Of a stretch of 64,000 nucleotides of DNA, positions 28,331 to 37,615 are shown piece after piece. The notes beneath the pieces are model-generated. The model worked only from the letters and a program-made list of their open reading frames with translations, made no database searches and had not been told where the DNA came from. Within the stretch, counting starts at the first letter, position 1. Every line of letters begins with the position of its first letter. The translations under genes were made by a program, and so were the position numbers. The DNA is from Woronichinia naegeliana WA131 (lineage in GTDB: Bacteria > Cyanobacteriota > Cyanobacteriia > Cyanobacteriales > Microcystaceae): the NCBI GenBank assembly GCA_025370055.1, contig CP073041.1, forward strand, positions 744,001 through 808,000, given 5' to 3'.

Positions 28331-29720
28331 GGGTGTGACCTTTAGTTGATGAAGGAAAAGAAAAGTGTTAACATGAGATGAAAAGTGACAAAGAGGAAAC
28401 AATGATGACAGCAAAACTAATTAATGTAGAGGGTTCAAAGATAAAAATAGAACTAACATTAGAACTCAGTCGTTCAATGTTGGATACAGAAATAAATATT
28501 CAAAAAGGCTTAAACGAAGTAGGTTGCATCGCCAGCAAAGAAGCCTTGAAATATTTAGATACAGATGGTTCACCCTTAAAAATCGGTGAAGAAATCTGGA
28601 AGAGTAAGGGAGAGCAACCGAAAGAATATCAAACACCTTATGGTGAGGTTATAGTGAATCGTCATGTATATCAGCGTTCACCTTTGAGGAAAAACGTATT
28701 GCCCCTTAGAAAGAGAAGCAAGGATAATCATAACATCAACGCCATTATTGGCAAAACAGGTATCCTCAAAAATGTCAGGGATGGCAGGCAAAGAGGCGAA
28801 AAATGATTTATTAGAAAATCATGGTAGAAAAGTAGCGCTATCCTATATCCAAAGATTGAGTGAAGCAGTAGGAAGTGTGGTACAGGCAAAAGAAGAAGCG
28901 TGGAGTTATGCCCCGCCCAAGGAGGATAGCCAAATTGCAACAGTGGGAATAGGATTAGATGGAACCTGTATGCTGATGTGTGAGGATGGCTACCGTGAAG
29001 CAATGGTGGGAAACGTTTCCCTATACGATAGTGAAGGCGAACGTCAACCTACAATCTATCTAGGTGCGGCACCAGAGTATGGAAAAAAGAGTTTTCTAGA
29101 AAGATTAGAAAGAGAAATTGAGCGAGCGAAAAACCGTTATCCAGAGGCAACATTGGTCGGGATAGCAGACGGGGCAGAATCAAATTGGAAGTTTTTAGAA
29201 AAGCAAACGGAAGAACAGATATTAGATTTCTATCATGCCTCTGGTTACTTAGGTGCCTTGGCAGAAGCGTTGCATCCGAATACCGTGTCAAAACAAAAAG
29301 AATGGTTGACTGAAAATTGTCGAGAACTCAAGCATGAAAAAGGAAAAGCAGGAGAACTGCTAAATCTGATGAAAGAAGTCAAAGAAGAAAAAAGTCATTC
29401 TAAGAATCTTACCGAGAAACTACAAGCGGCGATTACTTATTACGAGAATCATCAGCATCAAATGGATTATGCTGAATACATAGAGAAAAAGTATCCGATT
29501 GGTTCAGGTGTTACGGAAGCAGCTTGTAAGACGTTGGTCAAACAACGATTATGTTGTTCAGGGATGCGATGGAAGGAAAAAGGAGCAGGAATTATTTTGA
29601 GCCTACGAGCTTTGGTATTGACCAAGGAACGATGGAGTCAATTTTGGGCAAAACTTGATCAATATGGGTTCCCTGTAGAACCCTGATTACAACAGCTTTT
29701 ATCAACTAAAGGTCGCACCC
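28331..29720 (+). mobile_element. K1 copy 5 (1390 bp); right border of the inversion
   Basis: Full element with left flank T1 and right flank ISAs1a (ccttcact, 29721-29728). Mismatched flanks on a perfect element are the sign of homologous recombination with K1 copy 2. Confidence 0.94.
28378..29686 (+). CDS. K1 copy 5 transposase (two frames)
   Basis: Frames 28378-28806 and 28748-29686. Two substitutions distinguish it (Ala17 for Val and Asn89 for Thr in the catalytic ORF); catalytic residues are unchanged. Confidence 0.85.
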
Positions 29721-30131
29721 CCTTCACTTACCTCCGCTATACTTTTGACCCAATGCAGAAAACAGTCTTGAAATTGCTCTGGATTCAGACTAGCAAATAC
29801 ACGCGCAAACGTATCGTCGGAGGGGATGCCATTCGGCAATTCCAAAATTTTTTTTAGCCATTGATGTTTAGCCTTGCCGAAACTTTCCATGGCTACCCAA
29901 CCTTCTGCTCCACAAATGACGGCTAAGATGGCAATCGTTAGAATATCAATGAGTTTATGCCGTTTTGTTCGTTCGATGCGAGGGTCATCTATTTCGGCAA
30001 AGTGTTCTACCAGTCTATATTTGGGTCGGAGTTTCATCGCTTTTGTTTTCTATGCACTTTCCCTTATTTTCCCTTATCCATCCCTCTATAATGTTCTTGT
30101 ATCTGTATCATTTTTAGATGCGTTCGCCCTG
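29721..30131 (-). pseudogene. ISAs1a-A transposase, N-terminal part
   Basis: Codes [20 protein letters not shown] to KSIAEVSEG (start at 30037), cut by K1. The outer end gcgttcgccctg at 30131 is followed by the TSD gctccccgaa. 411 bp here plus 834 bp at 17317-18150, less the shared 8 bp, equal the 1237-bp native length of copy B. Confidence 0.94.
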
Positions 30132-30207
30132 GCTCCCCGAAAGAGAAACTCATCCCTTGGCCCATTTTGCCCTAGCATTTGAATACTGACAATCCTTTGA
30201 GGACTCT

Positions 30208-31854
30208 ATGGTATCAAACGTAAATCCCCTAGCAGGCCAACCTGCCCCCACCGAAACCTTAGTTGATGTGACGCGCCTATTGGCAGACTACTACGATCGC
30301 CGTCCCGACCCTGACAATCCGCTCCAACAAGTCAGTTTTGGTACATCGGGCCATCGCGGTTCCTCCCTCAATCACACCTTTAACGAAGACCATATCCTCG
30401 CTGTTTCTCAAGCCGTCGCCGAATATCGCCAAAGCCAAGGTATTACAGGGCCTTTGTATTTGGGAATGGATAGTCACGCCCTCTCCACTCCCGCCCAAAA
30501 AACCGCCCTCGAAGTTCTCATTGCCAACGGAGTCGAAGTTTATCTCAACACCGATAGCGATTATCGCCAATTTACGCCCACTCCTGGCGTTTCCCATGCC
30601 ATACTGCGCTACAACCAGGGCAAAACGACGGGACTCGCTGACGGCATTATTATTACTCCTTCCCATAATCCCCCTGCGGACGGAGGTTTTAAGTACAATC
30701 CACCTAGTGGTGGCCCCGCCGAACCCGAAATCACTAAATGGGTACAAAATCGCGCTAATGAATTATTAAAACAGGGTAATCAAGGTGTTAAACGCATTAG
30801 TTATGAAAAAGCATTACAAGCCGATAATTGCCATTATTTTGACTTTATTACTCCCTACGTTAACGACCTAGAAAATATTATTGATCTGGAGGCTATTCGG
30901 GCTGCTGGTATTCGTTTAGGAGCCGATCCTTTAGGTGGTTCTAATGTTGCCTATTGGGAACCGATCTCCGAACGGTATGGATTAAATATTACGGTGGTAA
31001 ATCCTAAAATTGATCCCACGTTTCGCTTTATGACCTTGGATTGGGATGGCAAAATTCGCATGGATTGTTCTTCTCCCTACGCCATGGCCAATCTAGTTAA
31101 ACTTAAGGATGATTACGATATTGCTTTTGGCAATGATACTGATTCAGACCGTCATGGCATTGTCACCCCCAGCGTCGGTTTAATGAATCCTAATCATTTT
31201 CTTTCTGTTGCTATTTGGTATTTATTCACCCATCGTAAACAGTGGTCGGGCTTAAGTGCGATCGGCAAAACCCTGGTAAGTAGTAACATGATTGATCGCG
31301 TAGCTAAGGCAATTGGCCGCAAAGTTTATGAAGTGCCTGTGGGTTTTAAATGGTTTGTAGATGGTCTTTTAGATGGTTCCTTCGGCTTTGGTGGCGAAGA
31401 AAGTGCAGGAGCTTCTTTTCTCAAGAAAAATGGCACGGTTTGGACAACGGATAAAGACGGCATCATTATGGATTTATTGGCCGCTGAAATTACCGCAATT
31501 ACTGGCAAAGACCCTGGTTTGCACTATCAAGATTTAACCGCCCGTTTAGGCAATCCCATCTATCAACGCAAGGATGCTCCCGCCACGCCCGAACAAAAGG
31601 CCAAACTGAGTAAGTTGTCTCCTGAAGCGGTTACGGCTTCTACCCTGGCCGGGGATGCCATCACTGCCAAATTAACTAAGGCTCCTGGCAATCAAGCGGC
31701 GATCGGTGGCTTAAAAGTAACCACAGATTCAGGTTGGTTTGCGGCCCGTCCTTCTGGTACGGAAAATGTCTATAAAATCTATGCGGAAAGTTTCAAGGAT
31801 GAGAGCCATTTGCAACAGATTTTCACGGAAGCTGAGGCGATCGTGACTGGGTAG
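30208..31854 (+). CDS. pgm: Phosphoglucomutase (alpha-D-glucose type)
   Basis: Interconverts glucose 1-phosphate and glucose 6-phosphate, linking glycogen and sugar-nucleotide synthesis to central metabolism in the cytosol. 548 residues, like E. coli Pgm (546), and similar to it along its length. Visible: [11 protein letters not shown] (sugar loop), [11 protein letters not shown] with the phosphoserine S152, [11 protein letters not shown] (Mg2+ binding), [12 protein letters not shown] (sugar specificity) and the phosphate loop [10 protein letters not shown] near the C-terminus. The ATG follows a weak purine-rich stretch (tttgagga). Only 76 bp of native upstream DNA remains before ISAs1a; the old upstream region lies beyond the inversion at 18151. 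Three HIP1-poor kilobases of IS precede it. Confidence 0.96.
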   Translation: MVSNVNPLAGQPAPTETLVDVTRLLADYYDRRPDPDNPLQQVSFGTSGHRGSSLNHTFNEDHILAVSQAVAEYRQSQGITGPLYLGMDSHALSTPAQKTALEVLIANGVEVYLNTDSDYRQFTPTPGVSHAILRYNQGKTTGLADGIIITPSHNPPADGGFKYNPPSGGPAEPEITKWVQNRANELLKQGNQGVKRISYEKALQADNCHYFDFITPYVNDLENIIDLEAIRAAGIRLGADPLGGSNVAYWEPISERYGLNITVVNPKIDPTFRFMTLDWDGKIRMDCSSPYAMANLVKLKDDYDIAFGNDTDSDRHGIVTPSVGLMNPNHFLSVAIWYLFTHRKQWSGLSAIGKTLVSSNMIDRVAKAIGRKVYEVPVGFKWFVDGLLDGSFGFGGEESAGASFLKKNGTVWTTDKDGIIMDLLAAEITAITGKDPGLHYQDLTARLGNPIYQRKDAPATPEQKAKLSKLSPEAVTASTLAGDAITAKLTKAPGNQAAIGGLKVTTDSGWFAARPSGTENVYKIYAESFKDESHLQQIFTEAEAIVTG

Positions 31855-31878
31855 TGATTCGATAGTAGTGGTGGCAGC

Positions 31879-32015
31879 TTAAGCCTTTGCTAATTGGGCA
31901 TTGTAGTCGTGTATGAAGTACCAAATTGCCCCAATATGATTTTCCACATGTTTGGAAAAAGAGAGGCTTTGGCGCACCAATCGGGAAATTCGTTGTCGCA
32001 AGGTATTATTTAACC
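31879..32015 (-). pseudogene. Remnant of an IS1-family transposase C-terminus
   Basis: Minus frame ECGLNNTLRQRISRLVRQSLSF, then SKHVENHIGAIWYFIHDYNA, is a typical C-terminal block of a short IS1-type InsB transposase. Upstream sequence is unrelated, so only about 45 codons survive. It lies just 24 bp after pgm and converges on it. Confidence 0.65.
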
Positions 32016-32084
32016 CACATTCCGTACATAAAAGAAGAACAAAGAAAATAAGAAAAGCACCTATGACAAAAGATAATACTGACA

Positions 32085-32330
32085 AGTAGTAGCCCCAAAA
32101 AAGCCTAAAAGCCTCTCTCGCTCAAGCGTGAGATGATAATTTGGGGACAATTATCCAGTACAACCCAATGAATCCCCCTCAAAGTCTGAAAAATCTAACG
32201 CAGAGTCGGACGTTGAGTCGGCTTTCCCAACTGATTAGGCACAGTCTCCTCCTGCTCTGCCAGAGCCTGTCTCAGTTTACGTTGCCCCAAGCTGTACACC
32301 AACAAACACAACGCCATAATGAAAGTCAAT
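32085..32330 (-). pseudogene. Remnant of an IS1634-like transposase C-terminus
   Basis: Minus frame IMALCLLVYSLGQRKLRQALAEQ and PNQLGKPTQRPTLR, then a TAG in place of an expected Trp, then IFQTLRGIHWVVLDN. It resembles the C-terminal tail of IS1634/IS4-superfamily transposases. No catalytic part remains. Family assignment is from pattern memory and is tentative. Confidence 0.5.
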
Positions 32331-32332
32331 GC

Positions 32333-32487
32333 GGGTGCGACCTTTAGTTGATAAAAGCTGGTGTAATCAGGGTTCTACAGGGAACCCATATTGATCAAGT
32401 TTTGCCCAAAATTGACTCCATCGTTCCTTGGTCAATACCAAAGCCCGTAGGCTCAAAATAATTCCTGCCCCTTTTTCCTTCCATCGC
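32333..32487 (-). mobile_element. K1 fragment (3' 155 bp)
   Basis: Starts at the K1 end gggtgcgacc and covers the last 40 or so codons of the catalytic ORF, with four scattered differences from the full copies. It breaks off at ccatcgc. An older, decayed insertion. Confidence 0.9.
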
Positions 32488-32657
32488 GTCTTTTTAATAA
32501 CAATCGTCCGACTGTTCGGCTAAGTCCCCGTTCCTCTGTCAATACGAATTCTGATACAAATCCTGCTGAAGTTAAACCGACTCCAGAAGCAGCTAAACCT
32601 ACGGATGGGTCAACAGAAAGCAGTTCTTTGGCTGCACCAGCCGCAGGCAAGAAATAG
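32488..32657 (+). pseudogene. C-terminal tail of an unidentified resident gene
   Basis: Plus frame NNNRPTVRLSPRSSVNTNSDTN, then PAEVKPTPEAAKPTDGSTES and SLAAPAAGKK before a TAG. The Pro/Ala/Ser/Lys-rich composition looks like a disordered tail or linker. The 5' part was removed when K1 DNA joined at 32487. I cannot name the gene. It converges on the ROCO gene. Confidence 0.4.
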
Positions 32658-32749
32658 GACTCAAAGAGATCGCCTTGGTGAGGTGGCTTTTTCGGGTATT
32701 GCTGCTATTTTGTTCTTCTAGGGAAGACAAGGAAGTCAGTACAGAAAGA

Positions 32750-35731
32750 TTAATACTCACCAACAAATTGAGGATGTACCCAAAGAAATTTCCCCTGATT
32801 GGTTTGCACTTTTTCTAAACCACCAAAACCAGGGTCTTTTTGTTTGATAATAGCTTGAAATTCTCGCAAAATAGAACCTCTAGCCTCCGTGACTTCACCA
32901 ACTTCTAAATCATACAATTTTTCATTAGAAACTTGACTGAAGGAATCGCTAGTTTTAGCAACAGCTTCTAGGGATTTTTGTCCAAAATCGAGATTTTCTT
33001 TGAATTGACTATAGCTTTGATCATCAATGCCTAATTGATAGGCTGAATTAAGAGCGGGTAAACCAATGCTGAGGGCTTTACTGATAGGAATAATCCAGGG
33101 AGAGGCTTTTTTTAACCAATCTCGTTTAATACTAATTTGATAAACTCCCGCTTTTGGATTATCGCTTTTATAGTTGAGCCAGGGCAAGGGACAACGGGAA
33201 TGTTCACACCAGAGAATTAGCTGAAATTGTTTTTCGATCCAGGCAGGATTATCAAGAAATTTGGTATCTACAGGAATTAAACTAAATAGGCGAGGAGCTT
33301 CTTTGGCTTCATCGGTAAGAGTATTCATTAAACGGACGAAATTATCTTCTAATTCGGCTTGGAATTTGTCTTGATTGTCGAGAATTTTTTGTTGATTTTC
33401 TCCTTGGTGATCTATTTTCTGATGTAAGGAATCTAATTTTTCAACAACGACTTGAAAAGAATTAATTTTTTCGATAGTAGATTTTCGCAGTAGATCGTTA
33501 ATTTGAAACCAAGTTTTACAGCCTGAAACCTCGCAACGAATTTTTGTAATGTCTTCTTCTAAAGATTCATATAATATTTCCTCTTTAAATAGTCCCAGAC
33601 CAGGTTTATTCATTCCACAGGGATTAATGCAAGGTAGAAAAATTTCGCAACGAATGCCTGCCCAGAATTCTTTGATTAAATACTGAATATCTTCAGTAAC
33701 GGCATAGAGCAAACCATCAGGATAAAGACCCCGCACGGTAATTTTAATCCCGTCTTCAATTTGTTCAATTAGAGCATAGTTTCTATGGCTATCTTTGAGC
33801 ATTAGGCCATGTTGCCAGTGGATACTATCAGCATAATTATCTTGACCGAGGGAATAGCGATAAAAACGGACAATGAGGCGATAAATCAGACCCTCTGGTT
33901 CGGCAGGTCGGCCCCAGGCTTTTTCAAAAAAGCGACAGAATTGCACTTTTTCGCTCTGTTCGGCTTTGGGTTGCGACCAGACGGGGGGAAAGGGAGAAAT
34001 TTGTTCGGTGACTAATTGGGCAATGAGGATTTCATTGGTTTCTTGGCTTTCTTTTTTGATGGGATAGCAGAGATCAAAGCGTTCCATCAATCGCAGAAAA
34101 ATGGGATGTAAGTTGTCGGGATAACCTCTTTCTGGTTGACGTTGATCATTGTTTTTAGCAGGATTTTTCCAGATTTTACTTAATCTTTCTAGGGTAATAA
34201 TGCCTTGATTATTTTTGGTAATTTCATCATCTAAAATAAAACTAATGGCTTTTGCCAACCAATCGGGTTTAAGAATCACAATATCGCGTAAAGTGGGATC
34301 GTTATGATAATGAATTAAACGCCCTAAACGGTGAGAGGCTTCTAAAAATGCTTCGGCTCTATCTGACTCTAAACCTGCTTTTTGATAAATAGTAATCACT
34401 TCCCCATAGGGTAAATAGGCTTGATTTTTATTTTCGAGGGTTTCCCAAACTGTTTCCCATTTTTTCGGGACTTTTTCACCCATACCAGGTAAGTGATAGG
34501 CAACTTCAGCAATTTTATTTTTAAGTTCTTCAATGCCCGTTTCTTCTTCGGGTTTACTGTTAATAAAAAAGAAGTTAATGAGGGTATTTTGACCAAATTT
34601 TTCGATGAGTTGCTGGCTTGGAATATCAGGTTGGCTTTGGTTTGGGTTTTTGTGGGTGGCAATGACCAAGATTTTTGCTTGGGGAGCGCGACGGATAACG
34701 AGGGTAATCCAATATTCGACACAGCCTTGGTGAATGCCCATTCTCGGATTCCAAACCACCAAATAAACCGCAGGGGCAGAGAAAAAGAGTTGATGGGTAG
34801 GACGATAAATAGTTTGACCGCCAAAATCCCAACCGTTCAGGGTGATTTCGGTCTGGTTATGGGTAAATTGGCAGGGTTTAATTTCAATGCCGTGAGTTTT
34901 AGAACGCCCTTCGATCCATTCATCTCCCCGCAAGGCTCCTAAGAGGCAACTTTTACCCACCGCACCTTCACCAACCAAGATTAATTTGCCTTCGTTGAGG
35001 GTGATTTGGGATTTAGCTCTTTCAAGGAGATAGTTTTTGAGTTCAGGCAATCCTTGTTTATAAACAGCCGCTAGAGTTGGATTAAGAGGATTATTATCAA
35101 GGTTAAGTTTTTGTAAATTGGAAAGTTGGGCAATCACATCTGGAATTTCTACTATTTGGTTATTATAAAGGAAAAGTTGTTGTAAATTAGAAAGTTGGAT
35201 GATCGCATCTGGAATTTCTACTATTTTGTTATCAGAAAGCTTAAGTTTTTGTAAATTGTCAAGTTGGGCGATTTCTTCAGGAATTTTCACTATTTTGTTA
35301 TTGTTCAGATTAAGCAGTTGTAAATTGTCAAGTTGGGCGATCTCTTCAGGAATTTCTACTATTTTGTTATGATTAAGATAAAGTTTTTTTAGATTAAAAA
35401 GTTGGCCAATCTCTTTAGGTATTTCTACTATTTGATTTTTATGAAGATACAAATTTTTTAACTTGGAAAGTTTGGCGATTGCGTCAGGAATTTCTACTAC
35501 TTGATTATTCTCAAGTGAAAGATATTGTAAATTGGAAAGTTGGGTGATCGCGTCAGGAATTTCAACGATTTTGTTCTTGTCAAGATGAAGGATTTGTAAA
35601 TTAGAAAGTTGGGCGATTTGAGGTGGGATTTTTGTTAGTTGAAGATTGGAAAGATAAAGTCCTATTGTTCTTAATCTTTGTGCTTCTGTAATGCGTTGTT
35701 CTGCTTCACGATACCCTTCTTCTGGTATCAT
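32750..35731 (-). CDS. ROCO protein: LRR, Roc GTPase, COR and coiled-coil tail (993 aa)
   Basis: Eight or so 23-residue leucine-rich repeats (about 21-210, consensus LxxLxLxxNxIVEIPxxIxQLxN) lead into a Ras-like Roc domain: P-loop GEGAVGKS (254-261), WDFGGQ with the G3 motif (302-306), and THKN (359-362) at the G4 position where T/NKxD is typical. A COR dimerisation domain follows (about 410-720). The last 250 residues contain a helical stretch (SFQVVVEKLDSLHQKIDH region, coiled-coil-like) and a domain I do not recognise. No kinase domain. Roc-COR tandems are GTP-regulated dimers; the ligand and output here are unknown. A long monocistronic minus-strand gene. The LRR DNA is a visible tandem repeat (35090-35640). 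Recently reported roles of ROCO-like STAND proteins in defence are only an analogy. Confidence 0.9.
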   Translation of the reverse strand: MIPEEGYREAEQRITEAQRLRTIGLYLSNLQLTKIPPQIAQLSNLQILHLDKNKIVEIPDAITQLSNLQYLSLENNQVVEIPDAIAKLSKLKNLYLHKNQIVEIPKEIGQLFNLKKLYLNHNKIVEIPEEIAQLDNLQLLNLNNNKIVKIPEEIAQLDNLQKLKLSDNKIVEIPDAIIQLSNLQQLFLYNNQIVEIPDVIAQLSNLQKLNLDNNPLNPTLAAVYKQGLPELKNYLLERAKSQITLNEGKLILVGEGAVGKSCLLGALRGDEWIEGRSKTHGIEIKPCQFTHNQTEITLNGWDFGGQTIYRPTHQLFFSAPAVYLVVWNPRMGIHQGCVEYWITLVIRRAPQAKILVIATHKNPNQSQPDIPSQQLIEKFGQNTLINFFFINSKPEEETGIEELKNKIAEVAYHLPGMGEKVPKKWETVWETLENKNQAYLPYGEVITIYQKAGLESDRAEAFLEASHRLGRLIHYHNDPTLRDIVILKPDWLAKAISFILDDEITKNNQGIITLERLSKIWKNPAKNNDQRQPERGYPDNLHPIFLRLMERFDLCYPIKKESQETNEILIAQLVTEQISPFPPVWSQPKAEQSEKVQFCRFFEKAWGRPAEPEGLIYRLIVRFYRYSLGQDNYADSIHWQHGLMLKDSHRNYALIEQIEDGIKITVRGLYPDGLLYAVTEDIQYLIKEFWAGIRCEIFLPCINPCGMNKPGLGLFKEEILYESLEEDITKIRCEVSGCKTWFQINDLLRKSTIEKINSFQVVVEKLDSLHQKIDHQGENQQKILDNQDKFQAELEDNFVRLMNTLTDEAKEAPRLFSLIPVDTKFLDNPAWIEKQFQLILWCEHSRCPLPWLNYKSDNPKAGVYQISIKRDWLKKASPWIIPISKALSIGLPALNSAYQLGIDDQSYSQFKENLDFGQKSLEAVAKTSDSFSQVSNEKLYDLEVGEVTEARGSILREFQAIIKQKDPGFGGLEKVQTNQGKFLWVHPQFVGEY

Positions 35732-35783
35732 AATGCCTCCTTAATTTTTTGATTTGTAATGGGTTGAATAATTCTAATTTAAC

Positions 35784-35877
35784 GTAGGGGCTTGGTCTCC
35801 AAGTCCTACAATCCTTAATTTAGAAGACCATCAAATTGTAACAATATAGCCGATGGATTTGGCAACCAAACCCCTAC
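35784..35877. repeat. 94-bp palindromic intergenic repeat
   Basis: Arms gtaggggcttggtctccaag and, at the far end, ttggcaaccaaacccctac are imperfect inverted copies. The right arm recurs at 37558-37580 (ggatttggaaaccaaacccc). It resembles a dispersed MITE-like or REP-like repeat and lies between the ROCO gene and the PIN toxin gene. Confidence 0.6.
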
Positions 35878-35945
35878 CAATTTTATAACACAGTATTCGG
35901 ATGTCATAATTGCTCCTCTTAATGTAAAAACTAAAACATAATAAT

Positions 35946-36341
35946 TCAATCCCAGATTGTATTTAGGTTTTTATAACTCCTTAAAATATTATCTCGTGTA
36001 ATTAAAACCGCCTGATAATAAAGTGACGTTGCGGCAATAATTCGATCATGAATATCCCAACAGTCTGGTAATTCTAACATAGCTTTTAGAATTGGAAAAT
36101 CAAAAGCAATAATTGTAAATCCATTACTTTGATCAATTCGTTCAATAACCGTTTCAATTCCTACATTGATTCGTTTCTTTTGGACAAGATGGGTAATCTC
36201 AGCCAAAACCAAAGTCGGCACTAAAACTTGAGTTGTTCCCAGTTCTCCTCCTTTTAAAATCTTCTCGGCTTGCAATGATAAACGGGAATCTTCACCAATG
36301 AACCAAGCTAAAGCATGAGTATCAACCACATAAACATTCAT
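35946..36341 (-). CDS. PIN-domain ribonuclease toxin (VapC-like)
   Basis: 131 residues with the PIN acidic set: VDTHALAWF (D7), LVLAEITHL (Glu), CWDIHDRIIAATSLY (two Asp) and LITRDNIL (Asp). Toxins of this family cleave tRNA or rRNA in a Mg2+-dependent way unless bound by a cognate antitoxin. It starts 9 bp after the stop of a 65-residue ORF, the usual antitoxin-toxin order. Confidence 0.88.
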   Translation of the reverse strand: MNVYVVDTHALAWFIGEDSRLSLQAEKILKGGELGTTQVLVPTLVLAEITHLVQKKRINVGIETVIERIDQSNGFTIIAFDFPILKAMLELPDCWDIHDRIIAATSLYYQAVLITRDNILRSYKNLNTIWD

Positions 36342-36350
36342 AAATACTAA

Positions 36351-36548
36351 TTAATCAAATTTTAAATCAGAACGAAAAACTGAATGTTTGGCTTCCATTA
36401 AATCTTGATCTGTAATGTCAATCCCTTTCCATAAACCTTGAATTTTAACCACCTTAGAAGTATTTTGAGATTCAGACTCAACGATCTTTTTGAGCATTTC
36501 TAACTCATCTTGGATCGCTTGAATTCGTTGCAAAACGTAATGGCTCAT
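36351..36548 (-). CDS. Probable antitoxin of the PIN toxin (65 aa)
   Basis: Small acidic protein: helical N-terminus (YVLQRIQAIQDELEMLKKIVE) and a C-terminal tail (GLWKGIDITDQDLMEAKHSVF) of the kind that wraps VapC toxins (WKG...DxxEAxxSVF). Position, spacing and the tail motif support the role. The N-terminal DNA-binding fold is not clear to me. Confidence 0.75.
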   Translation of the reverse strand: MSHYVLQRIQAIQDELEMLKKIVESESQNTSKVVKIQGLWKGIDITDQDLMEAKHSVFRSDLKFD

Positions 36549-36579
36549 AACAATTATCCTCTAAAAATTTCTGTATCCA

Positions 36580-36879
36580 TCATACCCAAATAGAGTCTCG
36601 CTCAATTATATTACGAAAAAATGGTCTTAGGGCCTTACTCTCATGGATAATATCCACTTCACAGCCCAACAAATTTATTAACTCCTCTCGTAAATGTACA
36701 AGCGCAAATAAGTTAGGCTTACTCAATTTGACAATAACATCCATGTCACTATCCTCCCGTGCCTCATCTCGTGCCACCGACCCAAAAATTCCCAAAGAAA
36801 TCAAACCATAGCGATCGCATAAATCCGCCTTATTTTGACTTAGAATTGTTAGTACACTGTCTCGTTGTAAATGTTTCAT
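36580..36879 (-). CDS. MNT-type minimal nucleotidyltransferase
   Basis: About 99 residues with GIFGSVARDEAREDSDMDVIV, the GSx10DxD motif of MntA-like nucleotidyltransferases, and a third acidic strand (CEVDIIHE). MNT proteins usually pair with a HEPN ribonuclease toxin and silence it by AMPylation; no HEPN gene is adjacent. The gene lies 31 bp upstream of the PIN antitoxin on the same strand, so the three may be cotranscribed. The Met at 36879 is preferred over the one at 36900. Confidence 0.85.
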   Translation of the reverse strand: MKHLQRDSVLTILSQNKADLCDRYGLISLGIFGSVARDEAREDSDMDVIVKLSKPNLFALVHLREELINLLGCEVDIIHESKALRPFFRNIIERDSIWV

Positions 36880-36984
36880 TCTTTTTTTCTGAAAAAACAT
36901 AGCTATATTATAACAATAGATAGAGCGGCGATCGCTCTTCTGGTGTCATAATCCCTCCTTAATTTTTTGAATTTTTAACCTATT

Positions 36985-37197
36985 TTATAATGAGTTAAAC
37001 TTCTCCCAGTTAAGACCCAATTGGTGAATAAGTTGCCGTAAAACTTAGGCTTTTAAATCCTTACTTCCCCAATCTGGAATAGGAGCGATCGCTCCACCTT
37101 CGGGATTGTACCATTTTCGATGGGAACCACCGCCTTTTCTCTGAATTTCCTGACATCCCATTTCCTTAAGTTTTCGAGCCACCTCTTTGTATTTCAC
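36985..37197 (-). pseudogene. HicA-like toxin, interrupted by TAA
   Basis: Starts GTG at 37197, overlapping the hicB stop by one base. It reads KYKEVARKLKEMGCQEIQRKGGGSHRKWYNP and PIPDWGSKDLKA, then TAA (37045-37047), then in the same frame VLRQLIHQLGLNWEKFNSL and a second stop. The second piece is the expected C-terminal helix of HicA, so a sense codon (AAA, for example) became TAA. The catalytic His (GSHRKW) is kept, but the 50-residue product lacks the last helix. HicA toxins are mRNA interferases. Confidence 0.8.
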
Positions 37198-37451
37198 TAT
37201 GCACCTACAGGAATTAAACTTTCTGTCCAAAGAATCGTGGGTTCAACAATAGGCTGTAATATCGGAGGTAAAGGCTGTCCCAAATCTTGATAAGCCTCAA
37301 TGAGTGCCGATAAAGCATCAGAAACATTCGGAACAACTTCTTCTAATGTATCCGCCTCTGTAATGAGATTCGGCAAAAGCGGACAAGTAATCGTATAACC
37401 GCCTTCTGGTTGAGGCTCTAAAATTAACGGCAACTTATAAATATTTTCCAT
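37197..37451 (-). CDS. hicB: HicB-like antitoxin
   Basis: 84 residues with the HicB partial RNase H-like fold: LPLILEPQPEGGYTITCPLLPNLITEADTLEEVVPNVSDALSALIEAY. The gene lies upstream of and overlaps hicA; the hicB-hicA order is common in cyanobacteria. It probably has no C-terminal DNA-binding domain, ending in a proline-rich tail. With a damaged HicA it may be under relaxed selection. Confidence 0.85.
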   Translation of the reverse strand: MENIYKLPLILEPQPEGGYTITCPLLPNLITEADTLEEVVPNVSDALSALIEAYQDLGQPLPPILQPIVEPTILWTESLIPVGA

Positions 37452-37615
37452 TTTTGTTAATCAGTAAGATTACTTTTAGGCGTAAGTTCTGCTCCCCTAA
37501 AGATATTTTAACCCCTTTTTTATCTTCAAAGACAATTTGGCTAGCAATCTAGCCAACGGATTTGGAAACCAAACCCCTACCTAATTTTAAAAATTATGCC
37601 CACATAGACTCTAAA

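Noticed and set aside
26847-29728. Composite transposon made of K1 copies 4 and 5, because ccttcact lies at both outer ends
   Set aside because: The left neighbour is T1, not ISAs1a, so the pair did not insert together in ISAs1a. The inversion model restores T1 and ISAs1a to exact lengths and explains the right-hand repeat; the left one is a local junction anomaly.
35090-35640. Regularly spaced 69-bp repeats resembling an array
   Set aside because: They are in frame with the ROCO gene and encode 23-residue leucine-rich repeats; there are no unique spacers.
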